From: JAKVAV01 sp047632755
GTDB taxonomy: Bacteria > Bacteroidota > Bacteroidia > Flavobacteriales_D > Cryomorphaceae
NCBI GenBank assembly: GCA_047632755.1
Contig: JBLIDT010000008.1
Location: 62,001 to 126,000, forward strand
Reading direction: 5' to 3'
Length of the DNA: 64,000 bases
This document shows, in pieces, positions 52,598 to 60,164 of this stretch. The position numbers and the translations under genes are program-made. Each line of letters opens with the position of its first letter. Position 1 is the stretch's first letter. The notes under the pieces were generated by a model, which saw only the letters and a program-made list of their open reading frames with translations, ran no database searches and was not told where the DNA came from.

Positions 52598-53131
52598 ATG
52601 GATATAGAAAGCTACAATTTAGGAATAGGTGCGCGTGTAAAGCACCCCACTTTCGGTGAAGGAATCGTGGTAGACATGGACGTTTCTACTCTTCAGGTAT
52701 TTTTCAAAGGGGATGGTGACCGAGAGATCTTCAGATCATTCGAAGGATTGGATGTGTTGGAATCACCCAACGTAGTGAATGAGTCCATCGGCATCGAAGA
52801 TGTCAAATCTGCAATGAAGTCCATCCTCAAAGACTTTTCTGACTTGAGTCACGTCGTAGATCTTGGCGATAAATGGAACGGTGGTAAGGTTGTCCTCGTT
52901 CCAGGTAACCCCGATCTTCAATCGAAGGAAATTGCGATTGATACCTTCTTTCACAAAATTGTGATGGTAAGAGACCGCTTAAGAGTCTTGGAACAAAACA
53001 TTAACGCACACGATGTGTTGACGGATAGTGACAAAGTTCACTTGCAACAATACATCAGTCGGATCTATGGTTCCCTCACCTCCTTCAACGTATTGTTTGC
53101 CGAGAAAAAGGACCATTTTTCGAGCAAGTAA
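52598..53131 (+). CDS. Conserved hypothetical protein with KOW/UvrD-tail-like N-terminus
   Basis: A 177-residue soluble protein. Residues 10-36 (GARVKHPTFGEGIVVDMD) resemble the small beta-barrel at the end of PcrA/UvrD helicases and DUF3553, which binds RNA polymerase or nucleic acid. The rest is helical (VKSAMKSILKDFSDL ... KVHLQQYISRIYGSLTSF). I recall similar proteins as conserved hypotheticals in Bacteroidota, often near housekeeping genes. The function is unknown. Confidence 0.7.
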   Translation: MDIESYNLGIGARVKHPTFGEGIVVDMDVSTLQVFFKGDGDREIFRSFEGLDVLESPNVVNESIGIEDVKSAMKSILKDFSDLSHVVDLGDKWNGGKVVLVPGNPDLQSKEIAIDTFFHKIVMVRDRLRVLEQNINAHDVLTDSDKVHLQQYISRIYGSLTSFNVLFAEKKDHFSSK

Positions 53132-53169
53132 TTTGCTCTTGTTTGGTTTTATTCCTCAGGTAAAACATG

Positions 53170-53177
53170 TAATTTTG
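53170..53177 (+). promoter_or_regulatory. Bacteroidota-type promoter for the structured RNA before queE
   Basis: TAATTTTG matches TAnnTTTG; a TTTG at 53142-53145 lies 24 bp upstream, one base beyond the usual range. It would start RNA near 53183. Confidence 0.5.
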
Positions 53178-53182
53178 TCGTC

Positions 53183-53394
53183 AAGGAAGTAAACGAACTC
53201 CCGTGCGAGCATCAAGTTTGAAAAACTAACATTTTATTTATTGGAGCCCAACTTGCTTTGGTTAGGGCGGGCCTCGATCCATTCGTTGGGTTTTCGCGCA
53301 TTGCGAACGAGAGGATTACCGATCTAAGGCGGAAGCTTCATTCATGCCGTTTTAGAGTTTTTCTAAACACACGTTTCGCACGGGTTTCTTTTCC
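53183..53394 (+). ncRNA. Structured RNA of about 200 nt upstream of queE, 6S-like architecture
   Basis: A closing helix pairs CCCGTGCGA (53200-53208) with TCGCACGGG (53376-53384), followed by TTTCTTTTCC. Inside are hairpins AGTTT-GAA-AAACT, CCCAAC...GTTAGGG, and CTCG...CGAG enclosing TTCGC-GCATT-GCGAA (about 53272-53312). The segment is clearly GC-richer than its flanks and has its own -7 box. A closed rod of about 185 nt with a U-rich tail is the layout of 6S RNA. The 3' end lies 7-15 bp before the queE ATG, so a regulatory leader of queE is the main alternative. I cannot name the family. Confidence 0.6.
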
Positions 53395-53400
53395 ACTATC

Positions 53401-54033
53401 ATGCCCCTATCTCCTAAAAATTCTGAAGTGCAAGTAGATCTACTCCCCGTAATGGAAGAGTTTTACACCATCCAAGGCGAAGGTGCTCATACAGGCACAG
53501 CCGCCTATTTCATCCGCTTAGGTGGATGTGATGTAGGCTGCGTCTGGTGCGACGTTAAAGACAGTTGGGATGCTTCTGCGCATCCCAAAAAGACCATCAC
53601 CGAATTGGCCGATAGAGCCAAATCATCGGGAGCCGAGGTAGTCGTGATTACAGGTGGTGAGCCAGCCATGTATAACTTGGAAGCCTTGACATCGGCGCTC
53701 ATTGAAAAAGGCCTTAGAACCCACATTGAAACATCAGGTGCATACCTACTTACTGGAAAATGGCACTGGGTTTGCTTCTCACCGAAAAAATTCAAGTCGC
53801 CGATAGACTCGGTTTGTGAAAAAGCGGATGAACTTAAAGTGGTTGCTTACAACAAGCACGACTTTAAATGGGCTGAAGCTCATGCGGCCAAGGTTCGTAA
53901 GGATTGTCTACTTTATCTGCAACCAGAATGGGATAAGGCAGATACCATGACTCCACTGATCATTGACTATGTAAAAGAAAATCCGCAATGGCGCATCTCT
54001 CTTCAGACTCACAAATACATGGACATTCCGTGA
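53401..54033 (+). CDS. queE: 7-carboxy-7-deazaguanine synthase
   Basis: A 210-residue radical SAM enzyme that contracts CPH4 to CDG in queuosine synthesis. It binds the 4Fe-4S cluster through CxxxCxxC (Cys43, Cys47, Cys50 in GGCDVGCVWCDVKDSWD). FYTIQGEGAHTGTAAYFIRL at the front and VVITGGEPAMYNL are family motifs. Other que genes are not nearby. Its stop overlaps the GTG start of the OmpA-family gene (GTGA), so translation is coupled. Confidence 0.95.
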   Translation: MPLSPKNSEVQVDLLPVMEEFYTIQGEGAHTGTAAYFIRLGGCDVGCVWCDVKDSWDASAHPKKTITELADRAKSSGAEVVVITGGEPAMYNLEALTSALIEKGLRTHIETSGAYLLTGKWHWVCFSPKKFKSPIDSVCEKADELKVVAYNKHDFKWAEAHAAKVRKDCLLYLQPEWDKADTMTPLIIDYVKENPQWRISLQTHKYMDIP

Positions 54034-55979
54034 CGAAACTATTGAAGCTATTCATTCCCGCTCTTTTTTTATTCGCTTTCTATTCCAACGCTCGAGCTCA
54101 AGACTACACGACTTCTGATAAAAAAGCAGTTCGCTCTTTCGAGAACGCTCTCAACGCTTTTGACGCTAGGAATTATGATTTGGCCCTTGCCTTGATTGAC
54201 GAGGCGCTGGAAAGAGAGAGTGGCTTTATAGAAGCCCATCTTTTGGGTTTTGAGGTTTGCACCGAAATGCGTGACTATGATTGCGCTAAGAAATCACTGA
54301 AGAAAGCCATCGCTATTGATCCTGATTTTTATGCGAATGCTCATTTCTATTTGGGTGCATTCGAAATGAACGAAGGTGCCTACGAAGATGCCAAACAGAA
54401 CTTCGAACGGTTCTTGTCATTTGACCGCATAAGCCTCGAAATGAGTGAAAAGGCGAACGCCGAATTGCTCAATTGCATTTTCGCTCTAGAGAAAATGGAG
54501 AATCCAGTAGATTTCGATCCAATCAACTTGGGTCAAAACATTAATAGCCCGTTTCCCGAATACTACCCTACCATCACAGCCGATGACCGTCAACTTATCT
54601 ATACTCGGCTCATCGATGATCCAGAGGCCTATCGCGGTAAGAACGAAGATTTTTACATGGCTTTTAAGGACGGTGATAATTGGAGGGCTTCATTTCCGCT
54701 AAGTGACATCAACACTTCCTACAACGAAGGTGCTCCCGCCATTTCTGGTGATGGACGAGTTTTGATTTATACCGCTTGTGAGCTTTTCAGCGAATACGGG
54801 GGCAATAGAAAAGGATTCGGCTCTTGCGATCTATTTATGTCAGAGAGACAAGGAAACACGTGGTCGCTACCCGTGAACCTCGGCCCTGAGGTGAATACAG
54901 CGGCATGGGAATCCCAGCCTTCCCTTTCGGCAGATGGCCAAACGATTTATTTCGTGCGTGGATACCCAACTGCTTCTGGAAATAGGGAACAAGATATTCA
55001 CGTGGCAAAGCGAACCACCGATGGAACTTGGGGTGGGGCAGTTAAACTTCCTAGAGTGATCAACTCACGCGGAAAAGAAGAATCTGCTCATATCCATCCT
55101 GATGGTAAAACCTTGTACTTCTCTTCAAATGGGCACGTAGGAATGGGAGGCTTGGATATTTATGTAAGCCAGAAAATGCCCAACGGAAAGTGGTCTGAGC
55201 CGATTAATCTCGGTTACCCTATCAACACACACAAAGACGAGAATAGTCTCTTGGTATCGCCAAATGGTGAGATCGCTTATTTTGCTTCAAGCCGCGAGGG
55301 TGGATTTGGAAACTTAGATTTGTACAGTTTTGTGCTGCCTAAGGAAGTAAGACCAACGCCCGTAACATTCGCCCAAGGTTTGGTGGTGGAGGCGGAAACA
55401 AAGAAACCCGTTGAAGCCAAGCTTCGATTGAGTGCAGTCTCTTCTCAAAGTCTCATTTCTCAATTGAATAGTGATGCCGTTTCGGGAGAGTTCTTGATTG
55501 CTTTGCCAGCAGGCCAAACTTATGCCTTAAGCGTGACTGCAGAAGGGTATCTCTTCCACTCTGAGAATTTCTCATTGATGGAGAATAAAAGCAACGAGCC
55601 CTATGCCTTGACGGTTGAGCTCCAGAAGATCAAACCGGGAAGTGCCATTGTCTTGCAAAATATCTTCTTTGACTTGGACAAGGATCAAATGAAGATGGAG
55701 TCCCTTTCTGAATTGCAAGAGCTTGCTGGTTTCCTCGAAGCGAATCCCGAAGTGCGGATAGAGATTTCAGGACATACCGACAATCAAGGGGCATCTGAGT
55801 ACAATGAGGCTCTTTCCTTGCGACGTGCCAATGCTGTTAAAAAACACCTGGTAGAACGCGAGAGTATCGGCACCAGCCGTCTTGAAACAATGGGCTACGG
55901 CGACTCAAAGCCCATATCTCCGAACGATACGGAAGAAGGCAAAGCCAAAAACAGAAGGACAGAGTTTAAGGTTCTTTAA
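54030..55979 (+). CDS. PorE-like protein: TPR, PD40 propeller, carboxypeptidase-regulatory and OmpA domains
   Basis: A 649-residue envelope protein. The signal peptide (VTKLLKLFIPALFLFAFYSN) ends ARAQ near residue 24. TPR repeats cover about 28-140, a WD40-like PD40 propeller 160-420 (YPTITADDRQLIYTR, QPSLSADGQTIYFV, AHIHPDGKTLYFSSNG), a carboxypeptidase-regulatory-like fold 435-520, and an OmpA peptidoglycan-binding domain about 535-649 (IFFDLDKDQMK ... EISGHTDNQGASEYNEALSL). This is the domain order of PorE, a T9SS anchor protein, though many Bacteroidota have several such proteins. PorE of Porphyromonas is a lipoprotein; here there is no lipobox. The start is GTG 54030, coupled to queE; an ATG at 53988 lies out of reach of the signal peptide. 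Confidence 0.82.
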   Translation: MTKLLKLFIPALFLFAFYSNARAQDYTTSDKKAVRSFENALNAFDARNYDLALALIDEALERESGFIEAHLLGFEVCTEMRDYDCAKKSLKKAIAIDPDFYANAHFYLGAFEMNEGAYEDAKQNFERFLSFDRISLEMSEKANAELLNCIFALEKMENPVDFDPINLGQNINSPFPEYYPTITADDRQLIYTRLIDDPEAYRGKNEDFYMAFKDGDNWRASFPLSDINTSYNEGAPAISGDGRVLIYTACELFSEYGGNRKGFGSCDLFMSERQGNTWSLPVNLGPEVNTAAWESQPSLSADGQTIYFVRGYPTASGNREQDIHVAKRTTDGTWGGAVKLPRVINSRGKEESAHIHPDGKTLYFSSNGHVGMGGLDIYVSQKMPNGKWSEPINLGYPINTHKDENSLLVSPNGEIAYFASSREGGFGNLDLYSFVLPKEVRPTPVTFAQGLVVEAETKKPVEAKLRLSAVSSQSLISQLNSDAVSGEFLIALPAGQTYALSVTAEGYLFHSENFSLMENKSNEPYALTVELQKIKPGSAIVLQNIFFDLDKDQMKMESLSELQELAGFLEANPEVRIEISGHTDNQGASEYNEALSLRRANAVKKHLVERESIGTSRLETMGYGDSKPISPNDTEEGKAKNRRTEFKVL

Positions 55980-56051
55980 ATCGATTCTTTTGATTTTAGA
56001 TTAGTCCGAGAGACAATCAAAGCCAAATTTCGACGTATTTAGTTTGTTTAT

Positions 56052-56068
56052 TGTACCAAAATGGTACA
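56052..56068. promoter_or_regulatory. Palindromic operator of the antitoxin gene
   Basis: TGTACCAAAATGGTACA has perfect 6-bp arms around 5 bp. It lies 16 bp before the ATG at 56085, the place expected for autorepression by a YefM/Phd antitoxin. It contains an in-frame ATG at 56061 that is therefore unlikely to be the start. Confidence 0.7.
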
Positions 56069-56084
56069 CGATATACACGCTATT

Positions 56085-56336
56085 ATGCTAGTGATAAGTA
56101 GTCGGGAATTTAGGCGGAATCAAAAGGAATACTTTGATCGTGCCGATAAGGGTGAGCAAATTATTGTTCAAAGAGGGAAGGATAAAGCTTATGCTCTTAC
56201 TCCTGTAGGCGAGGATGATATGTATTTCAATGCTGAGATGATCGATCGCATCAAACAGAGTATCGAAGAAATTAAAAAGGGTGATACTCTAACTGTTTCC
56301 GCTGACCAAGAGATTGATGATCTTCTCGCTTTATGA
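56085..56336 (+). CDS. YefM/Phd-family antitoxin (orphaned)
   Basis: An 83-residue protein starting MLVISSREFRRNQKEYFDRA, the DNA-binding fold of YefM/Phd antitoxins, then GEQIIVQRGKDKAYALTPVG and a flexible acidic tail (EEIKKGDTLTV ... IDDLLAL) that would wrap the toxin. It normally neutralises a YoeB-type mRNA interferase. The cognate toxin gene directly downstream (ATGA overlap) is broken, so this is an orphan antitoxin that may still repress its own operator. Confidence 0.85.
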   Translation: MLVISSREFRRNQKEYFDRADKGEQIIVQRGKDKAYALTPVGEDDMYFNAEMIDRIKQSIEEIKKGDTLTVSADQEIDDLLAL

Positions 56337-56610
56337 GCTATGCCCTAGAATTCTCAAAGACAGCTCTGAAGGATATTTAAAAGCATAAGAAATCTGGAGA
56401 TAAAGCCATTCTTATAAAGATCAGCAAGTTATTGAAAGAACTGATGAATGGTCCGACATAAGCGACAGGTCAGCCAGAAATGCTCAAAGGCAACTTACAG
56501 GGATTGTATTCAAGGCGCATAGACAAGAAGCATCGACTGGTTTACAGCATTGATGGGCAGAGGTAATAGTCCATGTTTTAAGTGCCTATTACCATTACAG
56601 TGATAAATGA
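56333..56610 (+). pseudogene. Inactivated YoeB/Txe-type toxin gene
   Basis: Starting at ATG 56333, inside the antitoxin stop, the frame reads MSYALEFSKTALKDI-stop-KHKKSGDKAILIKISKLLKE, LMNGPT-stop-ATGQPEMLKGNLQG, LYSRRIDKKHRLVYSIDGQ, and after a +1 shift near 56560 VIVHVLSAYYHYSDK and a stop. This matches the whole length of YoeB/Txe toxins, including GxxEPLKGNLxGxxSRRIxxxHRLVY and the C-terminal HxxxxxYHY. Two TAA stops and one frameshift disable it. Confidence 0.88.
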
Positions 56611-56744
56611 GCGAGTACGAAACAATCGCCAAATTTCAACTGCCTCACGCTTTAGGATATAAACCTCCACTCTACCTGAAAAGACAAATACTAAAGCTGT
56701 GCACAAATAGGAAATAACCGCTTGACCAAGTGGGTCTACTCCCG

Positions 56745-56752
56745 TACATTTG
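56745..56752 (+). promoter_or_regulatory. Complete Bacteroidota promoter for the small membrane protein gene
   Basis: TTG at 56722-56724, 20 bp spacer, then TACATTTG matching TAnnTTTG. It ends 6 bp before ATG 56759. This is the best match in the window to the published consensus. Confidence 0.7.
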
Positions 56753-56758
56753 CAGAAC

Positions 56759-57187
56759 ATGGAGATGCTTAAAAAACGGTTTTTCGTAGCATGGGGCTTT
56801 TCGGTTCTGGTCATGATGACATTGAGCTTTCTCTGGCACGGAATTATCCTCAACGACTTCATTCATGTCCCTCAGCCTTACGCCTTATTTTACAGCTTAG
56901 CAATGCTCTCCTACATCCTAATCGGATTCGTTCTCACGTTCGTTTTTAATTACCTCAGCATGGGTATTGGTATTAAGATGAAAGGCGGTCTGATGGGACT
57001 AGCATTGGGTTTTTTCATTTACTTGATCGCCTTCGTATTAGGGGTTTCTTTCAAGGGATCTGGAACTGAACACGTGGTGGTCGATTTCGTTTGGCAAATG
57101 ATCGAACAAGGAATAGGCGGTGGCGTTGTGGGCTTTGTTTATCAAATGGCCAAGCGCCACGATCAAGTCTCGTTTAGCGACAATTAA
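56759..57187 (+). CDS. Hypothetical four-helix inner membrane protein
   Basis: A 142-residue protein with about four hydrophobic segments: FFVAWGFSVLVMMTLSFLWH, LFYSLAMLSYILIGFVLTFV, GGLMGLALGFFIYLIAFVLG and a glycine-rich last helix (GIGGGVVGFVYQMA). The WHGIILNDF motif after the first helix recalls DUF1761-like proteins, without certainty. Start ATG 56759 is chosen because a TTG at 56750 lies in the -7 box. The stop shares TTAA with rarA on the other strand. Confidence 0.65.
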   Translation: MEMLKKRFFVAWGFSVLVMMTLSFLWHGIILNDFIHVPQPYALFYSLAMLSYILIGFVLTFVFNYLSMGIGIKMKGGLMGLALGFFIYLIAFVLGVSFKGSGTEHVVVDFVWQMIEQGIGGGVVGFVYQMAKRHDQVSFSDN

Positions 57188-58461
57188 TAACCGTATTTCC
57201 CCTTCCATAAGGTGTTGAGCTGTTTCCTCATTTCCCTTTCACGCGCATTGTCTCCAGGAGCATAGAAGCGCATTTCTTTGATTTCGTCGGGAAGGTATTC
57301 CTGGGTCTTAAAGTTGTTTTCGTACGAGTGGGTGTATTTGTAATTGTCGCCGTATCCCAAGTCTTTCATTAGCTTGGTCGGTGCGTTTCTAAGGTGTAAC
57401 GGAACCGCAAGATTTCCAGTCTCCCTGACTTTGCTCACGGCCATATTGATGGCTTCATACGAAGCATTGCTCTTGGCGCTTGACGCGAGGTAGACGGCAC
57501 ATTGGCTCAATACTATTCGGCCTTCCGGCAATCCGATCTTAGCTACAGCGTCAAAGGTGGCATTGGCCAAAACAAGTCCTGTTGGATTGGCATTTCCAAT
57601 GTCTTCACTGGCAAGGATGATGAGCCTTCTGGCAATAAATTTTGGATCCTCGCCACCTTCGATCATTCGAGCCAGCCAATAAACTGCTCCATTGGGATCG
57701 CTTCCGCGAATGGACTTGATAAACGCCGAAATGATATCGTAATGCTGCTCGCCATCTTTGTCGTAGATGGTCGGGTTGTTTCGAACGACTTCCTTAACCC
57801 TGTCATTGGTTATTTCCTTTTCGCCGGAAGGCAAAGCCTGAATAACTGAATCGAGGATGTTCAATAGCTTTCTGGCATCTCCACCACTCAGTCGCAAGAG
57901 GTATTCATCTTCTTTCAGCAATACCCCTTCCTTTTTCAGCTCTTCATCTTGATTGATCGCGCGATTTACCAACAACTGCAAGTCCTCCTTTTCTAGCGGT
58001 TTTAGTACATGAACTTGGCATCGGGAGAGGAGGGCCGAGTTTACTTCGAAAGAGGGATTCTCTGTTGTCGCTCCCACCAATGTGAGGACTCCCTTTTCTA
58101 CTGCTCCGAGCAGAGAGTCCTGCTGCGATTTGCTGAATCGGTGTATCTCATCAATAAAGAGAATGGCATTTCCTTGACCAAAAAGTCCTTGAGACTCGAC
58201 TTTGGATATAATCTCTCTGATATCCTTGACTCCTGAATTAACGGCACTTATGGTGTAAAAAGGCCTATCGAGTGAAGACGCTAAAATTTTAGCCAAGGTG
58301 GTCTTACCCACTCCTGGTGGTCCCCAGAAGATAATAGACGGAATCAGTCCGCGGTCAAGTGCTCTGCGGAATACCGCGTCTTTTCCAACCAAATGTTCTT
58401 GACCGATATACTCGTCGAGAGTTTTTGGTCTCATGCGTTCTGCCAGTGGAATGTGATTCAT
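57184..58461 (-). CDS. rarA: Replication-associated recombination protein A (MgsA/RarA AAA+ ATPase)
   Basis: A 425-residue AAA+ ATPase acting at stalled replication forks. Walker A GPPGVGKTT is at 47-55 and Walker B IDEIH at 103-107; sensor motifs ATTENPSFEVNSALLSR and SGGDARKLLNILD follow. The C-terminal tetramerisation part has IKSIRGSDPNGAVYWLARMI, ASEDIGNANP and NAPTKLMKDLGYGDNYKYTH, all specific for RarA/WRNIP1. It is convergent with the membrane protein gene. Confidence 0.96.
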   Translation of the reverse strand: MNHIPLAERMRPKTLDEYIGQEHLVGKDAVFRRALDRGLIPSIIFWGPPGVGKTTLAKILASSLDRPFYTISAVNSGVKDIREIISKVESQGLFGQGNAILFIDEIHRFSKSQQDSLLGAVEKGVLTLVGATTENPSFEVNSALLSRCQVHVLKPLEKEDLQLLVNRAINQDEELKKEGVLLKEDEYLLRLSGGDARKLLNILDSVIQALPSGEKEITNDRVKEVVRNNPTIYDKDGEQHYDIISAFIKSIRGSDPNGAVYWLARMIEGGEDPKFIARRLIILASEDIGNANPTGLVLANATFDAVAKIGLPEGRIVLSQCAVYLASSAKSNASYEAINMAVSKVRETGNLAVPLHLRNAPTKLMKDLGYGDNYKYTHSYENNFKTQEYLPDEIKEMRFYAPGDNAREREMRKQLNTLWKGKYGY

Positions 58462-58589
58462 GGTGCAAAACTAATCAAGCTTTTTTCGGGACAGCGTAAA
58501 TACATTACGTTCTATGTAAGTAATATTGCTTCATATTAAAACAATCGGCTGTAGATGTTGTCATTCAATAAACTGATAAAGCACCACCA

Positions 58590-59054
58590 ATGATGGAATA
58601 CTTAAAAGAAGGGGAGGCCGCTCCTGAATTTACGGCTACCGATCAAAATGGTAAGGAAGTTTCTCACGCAGACTTTCGCGGAAAGAAAACAATTCTCTAT
58701 TTTTATCCGAAGGATAGTACTCCTGGCTGCACCAAGGAGGCGTGTGATTTTAGAGACAATTACGAGATGCTTGCTAAGCAAGGTTTTCAAGTAATAGGCG
58801 TAAGTGCCGACACCGAAAAGTCACACAAGAAGTTTATTGATAAATACGATTTGCCATTTTCATTGATTTCAGATCCCGAAAAGGAAATGATTCAAAAATA
58901 CCACGCTTGGGGGCCCAAGAAGTTTATGGGCCGAGAGTACGATGGAATTCACCGAATCACCTACGTGATCGATGAAGAAGGGAAAATTGAGAAAATCATA
59001 GAAAAAGTTAAAACCAAAGAAGCCTCCAAGCAGGTATTGGAAGCGCTCGCATAA
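58590..59054 (+). CDS. bcp: Thioredoxin-dependent thiol peroxidase (Bcp/PrxQ)
   Basis: A 154-residue atypical 2-Cys peroxiredoxin reducing hydroperoxides. The motif YPKDSTPGCTKEACDFRD places the peroxidatic Cys at 47 and the resolving Cys at 52, which makes it the PrxQ alpha type. LISDPEKEMIQKYHAWGPK and RITYVIDEEGKIEKI are also typical. Two ATGs in a row (58590, 58593) leave the first residue uncertain. recA starts 11 bp downstream, probably in one transcript. Confidence 0.95.
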   Translation: MMEYLKEGEAAPEFTATDQNGKEVSHADFRGKKTILYFYPKDSTPGCTKEACDFRDNYEMLAKQGFQVIGVSADTEKSHKKFIDKYDLPFSLISDPEKEMIQKYHAWGPKKFMGREYDGIHRITYVIDEEGKIEKIIEKVKTKEASKQVLEALA

Positions 59055-59065
59055 AACCTATCAAA

Positions 59066-60067
59066 ATGGCAGTAGAAGCAAACAAAGAAAAGCTCAAAGC
59101 ATTACAGATGACCATCGACCGTATGGAGAAATCTTACGGAAAAGGTGCAGTGATGAAACTCGGTGATAGTGCAATTGAAAAAATAGATGTGATCCCATCG
59201 GGTTCTCTCGGAATAGATATCGCTTTAGGGGTAGGAGGTTATCCTCGGGGTAGAGTCGTTGAAATCTACGGGCCAGAGTCTTCGGGTAAAACCACTCTCG
59301 CCATTCATGCCATTGCTGAAGTTCAAAAGCTAGGAGGAATCGCAGCTATCGTCGATGCTGAGCACGCCTTTGACCGCTACTATGCCGAAAGTTTAGGTGT
59401 GGACACGGAAAATCTTTTTATCTCTCAACCAGACAATGGTGAGCAAGCACTGGAGATTGCTGAAAACCTGATTCGTTCAGGAGCGATTGATCTTTTGGTT
59501 ATTGACTCGGTGGCTGCATTGACACCACGAGCAGAGATCGAAGGTGAGATGGGAGATTCTCAAGTTGGTCTTCAAGCTCGATTGATGTCGAAAGCATTGA
59601 GAAAGCTTACGGGAGCTATTTCGAAAACGGGTTGCTGCTGTATTTTCATCAACCAGCTTCGTGAGAAGATCGGTGTAATGTTCGGAAACCCAGAAACCAC
59701 TACGGGTGGTAACGCTTTGAAATTTTACTCTTCTGTAAGAGTTGACATCCGTCGTTCGACTCAAATCAAAGATGGTGATACAGTAATAGGTAACCGCACA
59801 CGTGTGAAAATCGTGAAGAATAAAGTGGCTCCGCCTTTCGTGAAAGCTGAATTTGACATCATGTATGGAAAGGGTATTTCCAAAAGTGGTGAAATATTGG
59901 ATCTAGCAGTTGAACTTAATCTGGTGAAGAAAAGCGGATCATGGTTTAGCTATGGTGAAACCAAGCTAGGCCAGGGAAGGGATGCGGTTAAATCTTTGAT
60001 CGAAGACAATCCTGAACTTATGGATGAACTGGAACAAAAACTAAAAGTTGAGATTGCAAAGGATTAG
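59066..60067 (+). CDS. recA: Recombinase RecA
   Basis: A 333-residue strand-exchange protein. Walker A GPESSGKTT is at 69-77; QPDNGEQALEIAE, the VIDSVAALTPRAEIEGEMGD stretch, FINQLREKIGVMFGNPETTTGG with loop L2, and KNKVAPPF follow. The acidic C-terminal tail of E. coli RecA is reduced here (ELEQKLKVEIAKD). I see no obvious LexA-type operator in the 11-bp gap to bcp, which is consistent with co-transcription. A strong terminator follows. Confidence 0.98.
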   Translation: MAVEANKEKLKALQMTIDRMEKSYGKGAVMKLGDSAIEKIDVIPSGSLGIDIALGVGGYPRGRVVEIYGPESSGKTTLAIHAIAEVQKLGGIAAIVDAEHAFDRYYAESLGVDTENLFISQPDNGEQALEIAENLIRSGAIDLLVIDSVAALTPRAEIEGEMGDSQVGLQARLMSKALRKLTGAISKTGCCCIFINQLREKIGVMFGNPETTTGGNALKFYSSVRVDIRRSTQIKDGDTVIGNRTRVKIVKNKVAPPFVKAEFDIMYGKGISKSGEILDLAVELNLVKKSGSWFSYGETKLGQGRDAVKSLIEDNPELMDELEQKLKVEIAKD

Positions 60068-60085
60068 ACATACAAACTAGTATTT

Positions 60086-60124
60086 GAAAGCCGAAGGTGA
60101 ATTCACCTTCGGCTTTCCTTTTTT
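60086..60124 (+). terminator. Rho-independent terminator of recA
   Basis: A perfect 32-bp palindrome (60086-60117; arm GAAAGCCGAAGGTGAA with GAATTC at the centre) is followed by CTTTTTT. Because there is no spacer the hairpin loop must form from the central bases. Confidence 0.9.
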
Positions 60125-60164
60125 AGTGAGTTTCAAATCCTTTAAAAATGCGAAATTTGCCGAC

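Noticed and set aside
53263..53443. An open plus-strand frame of about 60 codons with a TTG start through the structured RNA into queE (LVRAGLDPFVGFSRIANER...)
   Set aside because: The same bases form long complementary stems, the frame runs through the queE start, and no initiation signal is evident.
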